From: Paralvinella palmiformis
Taxonomy: Eukaryota > Annelida > Polychaeta > Terebellida > Alvinellidae
DNA: 64,000 nt
Reading direction: 5' to 3'
Assembly (NCBI GenBank): GCA_025642065.1
Contig: JAODUP010000953.1
Coordinates: 1 to 64,000, forward strand
Shown one piece after another: positions 12,801 through 59,639 of the stretch. How positions within the stretch are numbered: position 1 is the first letter of the stretch; the number at the start of each line of letters is the position of its first letter. The notes below the pieces were generated by a model that was not told the origin of the DNA, ran no database searches, and was given only the letters and a program-made list of their open reading frames with translations. Position numbers and translations under genes: made by a program.

Positions 12801-13837
12801 TCGCATTTAGTCTGTAATATTCTAAACTATTGCAGACGTGTTTCAAATCATACGTTTCTATCGAAAGTTCGAGAAAGGGCAGTTGCTTTCCATCTAAACA
12901 AATATTTAGTTAATAATAACCTTAATGAATCACTTACACTCTACATATAAAATTTAAAAAGGTGGTTCGGGTGAAAATTTATATTATGATGTCAACTGAT
13001 CAAGGAAAGCCAGTAATACTTCTTCTGGACGTATCTGCTACATTTGATATAGTTGACCATAATGTACTTTTCTCTAGGGTAAAAGGTAGTTAAAGTACTT
13101 GAATAGTTTCTTTCCTATCTGGAACAACACTCCCAGAGTGTTCATGCTTGGTGCTGATCTATTGTTCAGTTTTTGTTATCTGGCGTAACACCGGGTTCCG
13201 TTCTTGATTCGCAGGATTGTAATGTGTTTTTGTTCTATTTTAACTTGTTTTTTTTTACAGTTTCTTTTATCTTACAAATATAATAAATTTGGCTAACTAC
13301 ATTGTGTCAAATCCCTAAATCCACCAGTATTACGGATGAGTGCATCTTCGATTTTGTCTTAGTGGTTCAGTAAAGTATCGAGGGGTTATATATAAACATT
13401 TCACATCGGTATGCCGAGCTGCCTACACCTTCTTAAGAACCTCCGCCGTTAGAAAACGGTCTCGACACAAGAAGCAATGGTTACTCCGATTCATGCCTTC
13501 GTTACAGCTCGTATAAACTATTGCAATTTCTTTTTATATGGCATATCCGATTATAACATCAATCGTCTCCAACGAAGACATAATGGTGTAGCTCGCATAT
13601 TCTGAAATATGATCATATCGCACCAATTCTTCAAAAACTACATTGACTATCTGCAAGACACCGTATCCATTTCAAGAATTTACTACCAACTTATTAATCC
13701 ATCAATAACAGGACACCTGAATAGCTGTGTGAATTGGTATCCATTAGAAAGTCGTCCAGAGAACTAAGGTCATCCAATCGGATACTTCTGCAAGTGGCTG
13801 TGTCTTGGCTCAAATTATATGGTGGTTGTGAATTTAA

Positions 13838-13842
<5 letters not shown>
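12800..13842 (+). mobile_element. Decayed CR1-group LINE fragment (RT region)
   Basis: The segment aligns by eye with 60660-61830. Shared stretches include 'gtttcaaatcatacgtttctatcgaaagttc', 'gcagttgctttccatctaaacaaatattta' and 'ggtgaaaatttatattatgatgtcaa', and later the Tyr-Cys-Asn and Leu-His-Trp type C-terminal region. It has many frameshifts and no intact YADD motif was seen. It ends against an AT microsatellite at 13843-13871. Confidence 0.8.
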
Positions 13843-13876
<34 letters not shown>

Positions 13877-15678
13877 CAAATTCCAAAAGAGATATAGTAA
13901 CCCATTTCGAAATTCACTTCATTTTTCTCGATGTTATCTGAAATAGGTTTTACATCAGCTTTGAAAATTTCTGTAGCTCAGACATGTATGAAAACAAAAT
14001 TCATAATAATTTAATTTTTTTTAATGCATTAATAAGTAACAGACTTTTTTCAGGTTGCTAAATTTCGGAAGCTGCTGTTAGTCGTTGTGCCATCAAAGTA
14101 GGATGTGAAATGGAATCTATTATCATTGTCTATAACTCGCTCTCTATCCCTATGACCTTCCTGAAACAATGAAAATATAGGTAATTATTTTAGCTTATCC
14201 CGAGACATTAGACAGATTGAGAGTTCGAAATTCAAGAAGAGAGCACATGGTGCACGTAATGTATTGAATACCTATATGCACAACTAATATCATAATAGCA
14301 AAATTATATCTAATCTCCTGTGCGCTATCATCTGAATCATCCCATATAGTACTGTGAAGGTCATGCTCGTCCTTGTCAAAGTTATTTGGATCACAAATCT
14401 CGAATAATAAACAAAATATATGATGAACTAATTTATTATTCAAAGGCATAGGACAACTATCAGTTTTAGTTGAAAACTTTCTGTAAGGTATATACTATCA
14501 AAGCTAATAAAGATTGAAATAATATCAGCCAATTCCATAAGAGAGAGATGGAATCACGATGAACCTGCATTCCATTGTATATTACATGCGTATAAAACAC
14601 TAGTCGATCTAACATAATTATCCCGAAATTAGAAATTCCTATTCACTTATATTATGTGTGGGTGTGTGTGCGTGCATGCGTGCGTGCGTGCGTGCGTGCG
14701 TTCGAAACCTACCTCCATAAATCTAAATACAACTATACATACATTAATCTAAAAATAAAATGTTTCCATACCTCCACATATTGATAGATGTGTGCGTATA
14801 CCTAAGCATGTGTCTGGTCTACTCATCAGCCTGTGGGAACCAGATAATTCGCTTTTCGTACGCGACAAATATGTTACGCCCACAGGAAAGCGGCTACATG
14901 CAGGCTACGTACAAAAGTGGAAGCACGTAAAAACATACCATTTGATACCACAGCTCGCAACAAACACGTGCGTGTGGTTCAATGGTGACTTGCTACATAC
15001 ATATCATAAACTATTTTGACACCACAGTTTACATTCAACAGTAATTTTCTGTGGTCCAAAAGAAACCTGTATATAAAGCATTTCGACACCTCAGATGCTG
15101 ACCTCAGCTTTATTCTGGGTTCGAATAACTGAATAAATCCTACCTATATGAACCATGTATCAATACACGTCCGACTGGTCTGGCGTCGAAGTTCTTCTCT
15201 AACCTAAGTGAAAATTCAAGCCCTATATATAGCATCAGCGTGTTAACAAACATTACAGTTTGTTCATAACAAAGAGAATGTACACTAACTCAGTATGGAC
15301 TCACTGAAGCGATTTAACTAAAATATAAACAAAGTAGCAATACCGCACAATGGATTATTACTGGACTAGAACGAAATATCGTCTCAAACCTGAGTAAATA
15401 CTACGATTTACTCGAACCTAACAGCTAACCCTCATACGTTTCCGTTCATCACTAAGGGGACGTTCATTCACGCTTAATTTAGCGTCCCTAAGTATATGCA
15501 GTTAGGTGTGGTGGGATCTAAATTAAAGCGCCTATCCACTTGATCTATTTGACCCATGGTCGAGAACAGCGGATTTCAGGCAGATCTCCGATACTGCGAA
15601 TGACACGTCGGGATTATAATAGCTATACATTTAACAATGCGTGTGTGCGTGCAAGCCAGCGTGCGTGATGTTGTGCGT

Positions 15679-15729
<51 letters not shown>

Positions 15730-16740
15730 TGAGGAGCTTTGTCGTTGAACTTATTATAGATATGTCCCATATTGTAGTTCCTAAAGTCGAAATATCATGA
15801 AGTAACTTAAAGATTAACTTAATGTTAACTGGAATCACGGAGCATGTAAAATGGGTTAGAAGGTCAAGGTTGAAAAGTGTTATTTCCGTTTGTTACGGTT
15901 CTAAAATTGAGCTCAGTAATATGGGTGTTCGGTGTAATAGAATTTGTGTAGTAAAGTTAAGAACTAGGGGATACAACTGATAATTGTATAATTTAATCAT
16001 TTTAACGGTCGTAAACAAGTTTCGGTGAGAAATTGTAACATGGTAATCAATCGCGAACGGTCACTTTATGTTAATCGTGTAACTTTTTTATCGACCCTTA
16101 ATATATTATTATTATTATTATTATTATTATTAAAACCACTTACTTTATTTTCCACATAGAGAACATACAGCCTTACCTGGGTAAGCTCTAACTGCTCTGA
16201 TTCCAGGTATAGTTATTATGTTATAAGACATTTCTAATCAGGCTGTTGTATCCTATAACAAAACAAACGACTTCCATCATTCATTTTCAGTGACAATAAC
16301 AAGATCTTTGGTTTTCTTCTCCACGCGATTGTGACATCGAACCCACAGCCGGCTGTCACAGTGTCACGATAGCTCGTTATGACATACCGAGTCTATTGAC
16401 AGTCCGACATTGTGACGCTATGACGTTATTGTCCAAGGCCCCGTAATTGATATCGATACGTATAGAAACACTCGTAAAGTACGTCAGCCTCTGGCAACAA
16501 AATAAACGGATAAAGACATTCTTATGAGATCAAACCTGATTCGGTTTATTAGCAATAGGAAACTCAAACACGTAACCCGCTTCTCCTCTTCGGGATATCT
16601 CAAATAAACGGTGGCAGATCTACAGCTTTGCTTTAGAAGAACAGGGTGGAATGGCGTTTGGGAGAGACATCCAACGATATGTTGGCACGGCACACCACTC
16701 TCAGTTTCCGCAATCAGCTAGTCGTGATATACTCGTCGAG
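13843..16740. other. Gene-free interval with microsatellites and a dispersed repeat scrap
   Basis: It holds (AT)n at 13843-13871, (TGCG)n at 14658-14700, (TG)n at 15680-15726 and (ATT)n at 16103-16131. A segment at 14700-14750 (ACCTACCTCCATAAATCTA) recurs at about 62305-62350, so it belongs to a dispersed repeat. No gene is supported. Confidence 0.6.
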
Positions 16741-16744
16741 AAGA

Positions 16745-16925
16745 TGATGATTGATGTTTGACGGCCACTTTTGTGCACATGGTAGGCTAAATGGGCCGGG
16801 CGACCTCCAAAGGTAATGAAGCGAAGTCAAAGATGAAACAACCTTCAGATAAGCCCGGCTGAGATTCGAACACGGGTAGTAGTGATCTGTGGTCCAACAC
16901 GCTACCGCTAGACCACGGAGGTGCC
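16745..16925 (-). mobile_element. tRNA-derived SINE, family B
   Basis: On the minus strand a tRNA-like head (GTGGTCTAGCGGTAGCGTG, B box GTTCGAATCTC) is followed by a 'gaaggttgtttcatctttgacttcgcttcattacctttgg' body and a 'cccatttagcctaccatgtgcacaaaagtggccgt' tail. The same body is complete at 53344-53536 and partial at 29140-29240, 30325-30395 and 46225-46345. An AT microsatellite directly precedes the head. Confidence 0.85.
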
Positions 16926-16973
<48 letters not shown>

Positions 16974-17336
16974 GTCGAGGCAATATATAGAGTTATGTTG
17001 ACGAATGATGACATATAAAGCTACATTGAACCGTTGGACGGTCGGAAATATTGCGATGTCGGAGCAATGAATTGTCGGAATTATTGGCTGTCGGAATATT
17101 TGGACGCTGGCATATACGATAGACTCGATGCTATTTACAGGATCCACAATTCCATCTTGGAACGTTATGATATTTTAATGAAAACGACACCAATTGAAAA
17201 TATGTCTCTTCAGTATGTTCACACATAACATCAATATATTGCTGCCGATTACTTGTTAGAGATAACCGGACCCCATCGACATTGTTTAATTATCATATTC
17301 TTTTCTTTTTTTCTGGGGGGGGGGTTCTAAAGACGT

Positions 17337-17480
17337 GGTGTTTTGAACACGACGTTGCAAACCTTCAGGTGTGAGTTCGAATCAACCCAAGGTATCTATG
17401 TTTGTATCATGTTTCCCAGTAATTGACCACTTGGTCTTGTATCCCACCTGTGACTATTGCAGAGACTATAAAAAAAAACG
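17337..17480 (+). mobile_element. Possible tRNA-derived SINE remnant
   Basis: A B-box-like GTGAGTTCGAATCAACCC lies about 30 bp after a GTGGTGTTTTGAACACGACG stretch that could be a decayed anticodon-arm region. No second copy was recognised in this window. Confidence 0.3.
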
Positions 17481-17607
17481 CTTAATACTTTTCCCAACCT
17501 GAAGTATTCTATTTGGGTTTAATGCGTATAAATACGGAATATTGTGAAAATATAATTAGATTTGTTGACACAGTGGTACGATTGAAAATATATGAATAAA
17601 ACCGACG

Positions 17608-17657
17608 TGTGTGGTGTGTGTGTGTGTGTGTATGTGTGTGTGTGTGTGTGTGTGTTG

Positions 17658-17739
<82 letters not shown>
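17608..17739. repeat. Long (TG)n microsatellite
   Basis: About 130 bp of nearly pure TG repeat, with small interruptions near 17631 and 17655. Confidence 0.95.
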
Positions 17740-17742
<3 letters not shown>

Positions 17743-18016
17743 CCTTAGATATCATCACAAATCATCTCGGCAATATTATAATCTACATGTCCAGTTTATC
17801 CGTAGAAATATGATTAATTTAACAATATCCACTAGAGTGGATGATTACGATTATCTTTGGTTTATTTGAATGGAACAGGTTCGAGGGGAGACTTCAACCG
17901 TCTACAAAAGTTTGGTGTCTCCATAAAATATACATATATAAGTAACACTTCGAGCTACGACAGCTTAGATTCAGTTAGGTGTTTTTGCATTGTCTTATCG
18001 GTCATCGTTAATAAAC

Positions 18017-18869
18017 GGTCTCCAGCGAAAACGGCCCCGCGTCGAAAACAGCCCCGCGAAAACGGCCCCCGTCAAAGCAGTTGAGCCACAGTCAAAACGG
18101 CCCCCACCAGGCATACCACAAGATATATAGTGTATAATTTCAATGTGGTCAGGAAAAGTTTCGATCTCTTGCGGGGTTCGAACCTGTGACGGTTGGCACC
18201 GAGTGCCGGGTGCTTAACCGCTAGGCCACCAGAGCTCACTGAATGTAGTCAGGAGCAACATCCATTGGAACCACAATAACACTTATAATCTCGTGGTGTA
18301 TTTATTCATTTGATCATTTTGATGTTTGTTAATTACAGACATTATTTAAAAAAATACTCGTGTCACTTTTTCCATCAGATTAACTCATGACATGCTCATT
18401 GAAAAGATCACACATTTGTGTTTATAATTAACCATGAATAATTATGATTGGCTATGGGCAATGGAAGCATCGTGTATATGGTCAAGGACTATTGTACTTG
18501 GTTACGATATAGCAATTATCGCAGGTGTGTCTTGCATTACTGATGTCGGATTATCGAGGTCATTTTACATTGAAATGTCACATTCTGTTGGCGAAATGAA
18601 GTGTCGCAGTCGGAACGCGAAACACTATTTTGTAGGATTAAAGAATCATGGAGAGAAATCCGTCACAGGCAATAATGTGTCGGATGGTGGATTTGTCGGA
18701 TAAACGAATGTCCGAATTAACGGATTCTGACTTGATATACTACACCAAACACATTCAATAGGCAATAACAAGACTGCACTTGGTCTGTTTACCCCAATTA
18801 TATAAGGGGGCCGTTTTCACTATAATATATGGTGCCTTTTTCGACGCTGGGCTGTTTTCGCTGGACACC
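18017..18869. mobile_element. 853-bp non-autonomous DNA transposon, possibly Merlin-like
   Basis: The left end GGTCTCCAGCGAAAACGGCC and the complement of the right end GGTGTCCAGCGAAAACAGCC match over about 40 bp, continuing as GCGTCGAAAA. An exact 8-bp direct repeat, TAATAAAC, flanks the element at 18009-18016 and 18870-18877. An 8-bp target duplication with ends beginning GG suggests the Merlin group; hAT and P also make 8-bp duplications but usually have ends beginning CA. No transposase was recognised. The open frame at 18434-18703 inside it has no motif I know. A family A SINE is nested within it. Confidence 0.85.
18125..18242 (-). mobile_element. tRNA-derived SINE, family A, nested
   Basis: On the minus strand the head reads TGGCCTAGCGGTTAAGCACC with B box GGTTCGAACCC, then GCAAGAGATCGAAACTTTTCC. 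It lies inside the DNA transposon at 18017-18869 and so is younger than that insertion. Confidence 0.8.
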
Positions 18870-18892
18870 TAATAAACAACAATATTATATTA

Positions 18893-19022
18893 TGAGATAA
18901 TGTGGGGAAGTGAAAGATGAAACACGCTTCTCACATACCACGGCCGGGGTTTGAACCCAAGTGCTATAGATCTGTGGCCTACTGCGCTACCAGTTGGTCA
19001 CAGAGGCCACGGAGGCGCCGCC
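18893..19022 (-). mobile_element. tRNA-derived SINE, variant of family B
   Basis: On the minus strand a tRNA-like segment has B box GGTTCAAACCCC and a GAAGCGTGTTTCATCTTTCAC body resembling family B. It ends near the CACATTATCTC stretch. It is not an exact match to the other copies. Confidence 0.6.
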
Positions 19023-19079
19023 CGGTTTTTGCTTGATAAATATTATGCTAATTCAAAAATGAAGTTAACGTAAATAATA

Positions 19080-19082
19080 TAC

Positions 19083-19162
<80 letters not shown>
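19080..19162. repeat. (AT)n then (AG)n microsatellite
   Basis: A short AT array passes directly into about 60 bp of AG repeat. Confidence 0.95.
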
Positions 19163-19165
<3 letters not shown>

Positions 19166-19835
19166 TGTATATATATGGCAAATGATAGCGACGTATTAAG
19201 TTGGCGAACTCTTGGTTCTAATATTATCGAATTTCGTCATTTTATCTGTAATATAAGGTCTGAATTATATATGCAAATTCACGAATATTGTCTCAAATCA
19301 CACCTTCAAAACACACCGACACCTGGAATTTCTTGTAGTTCACACCATAAGAAAACAAACCGTCACACACATTACTGATTATTATCCAATCACGCACTAC
19401 TTTCAAAGGAAGACATATGCAGCATAAATGGTGAATGGCCAGTAATCCACTTGAAATATCACAGTTCATTATAAACATTGTTGGAAAATGCCACCATTAT
19501 GTAATTCTGCATTTTGATTGGTTGCTCGACGTAAGCCATTAACAGTTTCAAGATGGTAGCATTGACGATGCGTTCAACTGATCTTATATTTACATTTGAA
19601 CGTTGATAAATTCCAATGATTTTGCTGTGAAATAAATATTTTTAATACTAAATATAAATATTTTATTGACCAACGTTCAGTTTAATTGTTCAATGTAGAT
19701 TAATTTGCCTACACAAGCTCACACCATGGAGAACAATGGTATATTCCCATAACTGTGGGCTTTCGACTAGATTTATGATGGTGTGTTAGTCTGCAGATCG
19801 CATGATCCGCAATACGATGTTGATCCTATCAAAAG

Positions 19836-19894
<59 letters not shown>

Positions 19895-20513
19895 TGTGTG
19901 TTCAAGCAGGGACGGTCTGTTTATTTCTTTGCCTGCTACCGTGTTTACTAATTTAGCTTATCGTCAGTTTGTTTGGGCTGAATTGTATTCTTCGCGCTCA
20001 AAATGGAACAGTTTGTTATCAAGTTAGTATTTATTTCGAAAACTGCAGCTCCCAAATAAAAGACAACACATCTATAGTTCAATATACAACTCGGAGTGAT
20101 AGACATTTGCATCCACCGATTTTAATATCATCTCCAAGCCATTAGCTTTAAATTTTGACCTTCACAGCTTCCTCAGCCTGATGTGTCCGGGTGGAATACC
20201 GGAAACGTCGGTGATACGTCATATATTCGGAATATCCCGTCGATGGCGGCATTGCGGTTGGAGATTCCAGTTTGGGAGACGATAATCGAAACGCGTTCAA
20301 TTGTCATGTCCAGGAAGATGTCTGGTAAAAACCGTTTGATATAATATTGCCTTCTTTGTTATAAGGTTGGTTACCATCAATTTGTGTGATAACTATCTAA
20401 CTAAGCTTTTCTTTCTCTCTCCGCATTTAAATGCATAATACTGGATCAGTCGCGGTCCGGATCAGCGCATTTGTGTCTGTCTGTGTGTATGTGTGTGTCT
20501 GTCTGTCTGTTTG

Positions 20514-20561
<48 letters not shown>

Positions 20562-20690
20562 CCTTAACGTCGTCATACTGGGACATAAGTCGTGGTATCA
20601 ATGTTAAAATGAAGAAGCGTTCAGCCAATCAGACAACAGATGACGACGACTGTCAACAATTAATAAGTTACAGAACTCAATTCCACATCG
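19163..20690. other. 3' flank of the lectin receptor gene
   Basis: No coding exon was recognised. The interval contains (AT)n at 19840-19885 and GT/GTCT repeats at 20457-20558. Minus-strand AATAAA hexamers near 20031 and 19922 are candidate polyadenylation signals for the gene that stops at 20694. Confidence 0.5.
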
Positions 20691-20693
20691 TTT

Positions 20694-56070
<35,377 letters not shown>

Positions 56071-57341
56071 GTTGAGGGAAGAAGGTGGTTGTGGCCGATG
56101 GAAAACTTCCTCCTCGTCGTCACAGCCGCAACACCGATGCCTCGGGTTATGCGGAAAGCTGGCGATTACCTGCAGTCAGATACGAGCGTCCACGGATGAG
56201 ACACATCCACACCGCGGTTCCCGAATTCGCCGAGAGAACAGTCCACAAGAAAGCTTAGCAATCAACCCGAACATGACTCGGAGCGCGTCATCGTGAGGTA
56301 ATGGCCGACTATTCGCAGTTGGTTGACCGCCGTTGGAAGAAAAACAACATCCAAGAACAACGACTACCGGTGATGATCTCTCATACGAAGAACAACGACG
56401 ACAACGAGAACGACATATGCCCCTCTTCGGCATAATACGACAGAAGCGTGCATGCAGTGATTCCGTACAGCAGCGAAAGAAAACGCCCCTGAGTCTGCAG
56501 CTCGCTCGCCCTCGACCGAATGCCGTATAAAGGGCTCCTTTCGACCCGCGTCAGTCGCTCGCACGAGCTTCGGGTGGCACGCGTTCGCCGACCGGAAATC
56601 GAACATCCTCATAAATTATCCAGCCGCTCATATTGTTCCCGTCCAATCGACTATTCCTAATTGTTATTAACCGGAGAACTCTCACCTCTCGTCAGGCTTA
56701 CCTGGCTGAAGATCGCCGGATAAGTCGCCGACTTCCGGTCTGAAATCGCTCGTTCACGATCCGACCGATATCGGATCCCGAATCACGTCAGACGAGATCG
56801 GTCTCGATGTTATCGGGCGTCGGTCGCGTATAATCGGCGAACGAGTTATCGCCACATCACGTGCTAATGACGTTTGATTGACGACACGCCATCGAAACTA
56901 TGTCGCCGGGTGTGCTGACGATGAGAGATAGGCTTCCTTCCGTTTCTGGTCGAGATGCCGGCAGGAGGCGCTTCCTTCCAGACCTTTGACCCGATTCTAT
57001 GCCACTTATCGCCTAGTCCAGTGACACGTGTTCGGCTATTATCGACACTGGATCTGCCGGTATTAGCTACTTAGGGCGATAATATGCGATGATAGCCGTC
57101 AGCACGTAAAGATCAATGAGCGGACCAGAGACGGTACCGTCTGTTGTTGTTGTTGTTGTTGTTGTGATGGTGCTGATGTTGCTCTTGGTGCTGCTGCTGA
57201 TGGTGGTGGAGTTGTTGTACTTTATCCGATTGTCATCTGTAATCCAGAATGCTGATGATGGACGTTGTTAGGAAAACTGGCCAATCAGCAGCGTTAAATC
57301 TGCTCCTGTGTAACGTTCTCCAGATCTTTATAGATATATAT

Positions 57342-57408
<67 letters not shown>

Positions 57409-57479
57409 GTAATCTCTACTGCTCGATGTCCTTCCTTCGGAATCTCCCGATCAGTTCAACTATATGCCTGTCTGTTCGC

Positions 57480-57513
<34 letters not shown>

Positions 57514-58620
57514 CTGTCTCTGTCTCTCCTTTAATGCAGCGCGGCTCCGGATCTGTACGGCTCTGCGACGTCCTGCGGCGTCGCTGAATCTATCCAGATT
57601 TGATTGAGTCCTCTTTTCCGCCGCTAACTCACTGATCCGGGCACAGCCACCGAGCGATGCTGGTTGTAATGGATAAGTTGTTTGTAAGGTGACTGTCTAG
57701 GTGTTTGCTTACACGACCAGCTGCTAAATCAGCTCAGATGAGGAGCTTAGCGACTGGATCGCGCCGCTCAAGACGGAGGATAATTCTCCTCGAGGGCGGC
57801 TGGCAGTCTCTTCCCTACTGTCTCCTCCCTAGAAAGGTCCACTCATGGCTGCGGCGCGCCTCACGTCGGGAGGGCGTGCCACGACGTTATGTATCCTCGT
57901 CAGGGCTAATATTAACGTAGCACTTTAGACTTGCTAATGATGTCCGCGCGTCTTAAGTCCGCTGCACTTCCCCCTTTCTCGCCGACTAGCTGCGCCATCT
58001 AGCGATCGCTAACGACGTCTCGCCGCTGAAGGCGCGCTGCTCGCGAGCTTTGGCCGCGTCCATCTCCGCCGGCTAATGACGAAATGCGCGACGAAGCAAT
58101 GGGCTGACGATGCTCTGTTCCCGCTTTTCCGACGCTTCTCTTCGCGGGCTGCAGAAGATTGCCCCGGGAGCCATTAGTAGTGAAATGCAGAAAAATCAAT
58201 TGCCCTTCGTATACGATCCGAGCCGGGGTTTGGCCTCGGTTCTTCGCCGATGTGCAGTTCGGATTTTAACTGCGGCAGGTCGGTGGCCCGACGTCGCTCC
58301 GCCGCTAGAGCTCGGGATCAGGGAACGCCGAGCGAAGTCGCGTCCCCGGGGCTGACCATGTAATGAACAAAACTGGCGGCTACGAGGGATTGCCGTCCCA
58401 TTAGGGGCGTCCCGGGGACAGAGGATGTGCTCCCCGGGGGCCGGGGTGGCTGTCACCCCTCGTCCAGGAAATGGCTCGCCTTTGATCGTCTCGCGCCGCT
58501 GACACCACGGGCTGGTGGTGCCCGGTGGTGCTCGGCGGTGCCCGGTGGGTGCATAAATCCCGTCGCCAATGGCCGAGATCGTCTATCTTCATGTCAGGAT
58601 ATCGGAATCACATATCAGTA
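56071..58620 (-). promoter_or_regulatory. GC-rich 5' flank and likely promoter region of the lectin receptor
   Basis: The sequence upstream of the start codon is CpG-rich and carries strong minus-strand donor-like sites at about 56692 (CCAG|GTAAGC) and 56170 (GCAG|GTAATC), either of which could end an untranslated exon. Microsatellites lie at 57130-57165 (TTG), 57345-57402 (CT) and 57480-57507 (CT). The transcription start cannot be placed by eye. Confidence 0.45.
56523..56556 (+). promoter_or_regulatory. Possible plus-strand TATA + TCAGTC initiator
   Basis: TATAAAGGGC is followed about 28 bp later by TCAGTCGC, a good initiator spacing, but on the strand opposite to the lectin gene. No plus-strand gene could be recognised downstream. 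It may be fortuitous or drive a divergent transcript. Confidence 0.25.
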
Positions 58621-58673
58621 ACGTTAAATGGCATTGGGCTATATCAGTCTAGCACATCTTGGTGTAATCCATA

Positions 58674-58705
<32 letters not shown>

Positions 58706-58739
58706 TATGGGGGCTTATGTATGTGCGTGTTTTATGTAC

Positions 58740-58820
<81 letters not shown>
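58740..58820. repeat. (TGTC)n microsatellite
   Basis: About 80 bp of pure TGTC units, preceded by a (GT)n block at 58672-58698. Confidence 0.95.
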
Positions 58821-58821
<1 letters not shown>

Positions 58822-59164
58822 CGCGAGATAACCCATGTTAACGCTACTAGCCAGTCGGTGTCTAAGACAAGCCTCACTCCACCAATATACTGTATGTCAG
58901 CTGCTGACAAAGACGATGTCCTCCTCTCCGACCATAAGCTAACTACAATCTCCTACAACGTCCACTCTTAACGGTCAGCGCCTCCAGTACACAACACTGT
59001 CTATAGATCTCACGTATATCTAACCATTAACCATTCATTACCATGTAGCAGCAAGTACGGTGACCAGTCTTATAACAAGGATTTATTCTCAATCATCAGA
59101 GAAGCTGATAAAGGTGTAGTTATTTGAGAATGGACGTTCTACGTCCCGTGTTTAAAAACTAAAA

Positions 59165-59332
59165 ATTCTATGTGTGTTTGTGTGTCTATTTCTATGTGTG
59201 TTTGTTTGTCTGTTTCCATGTGTGTTTGTGTGTATTTCTATGTGTGTTTGTGTGTATATTTCTATATGTGTTTGTGTGTATATTTATATGTGTGTTTGTG
59301 TATATATGTATGTATGTATGTATGTATAACTC
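59165..59332. repeat. 22-25-bp minisatellite (TTTCTATGTGTGTTTGTGTG)
   Basis: About seven imperfect units end in (GTAT)n. Very similar units resume at 62096-62170 and 62370-62440, on the far side of the LINE. Confidence 0.8.
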
Positions 59333-59639
59333 TAACTGGCGGGGTATGACCGCCTCTCGATGTAATGGCACCGGAATATTTCTCGGATAGTTCAGTTATT
59401 AGATAAGTTACACCAGTGAAACTGGTTTTTTGCATATTATGTAATATAGATTTAATTTATATTAATATAAATTGATTATATTTAGTTATTTTGTATTTCT
59501 TGTATTTTCTTTTTAACTGCTCATTTGACGCCCTATATTATCGCCCGCTCCAGTGTTTACCATAAGAAATCGGTTTCTGCTTGTATATGTTTTGTTTTAT
59601 TTTTATTTTTTTATTTTTCACTTATTTTATTTCTATAAT

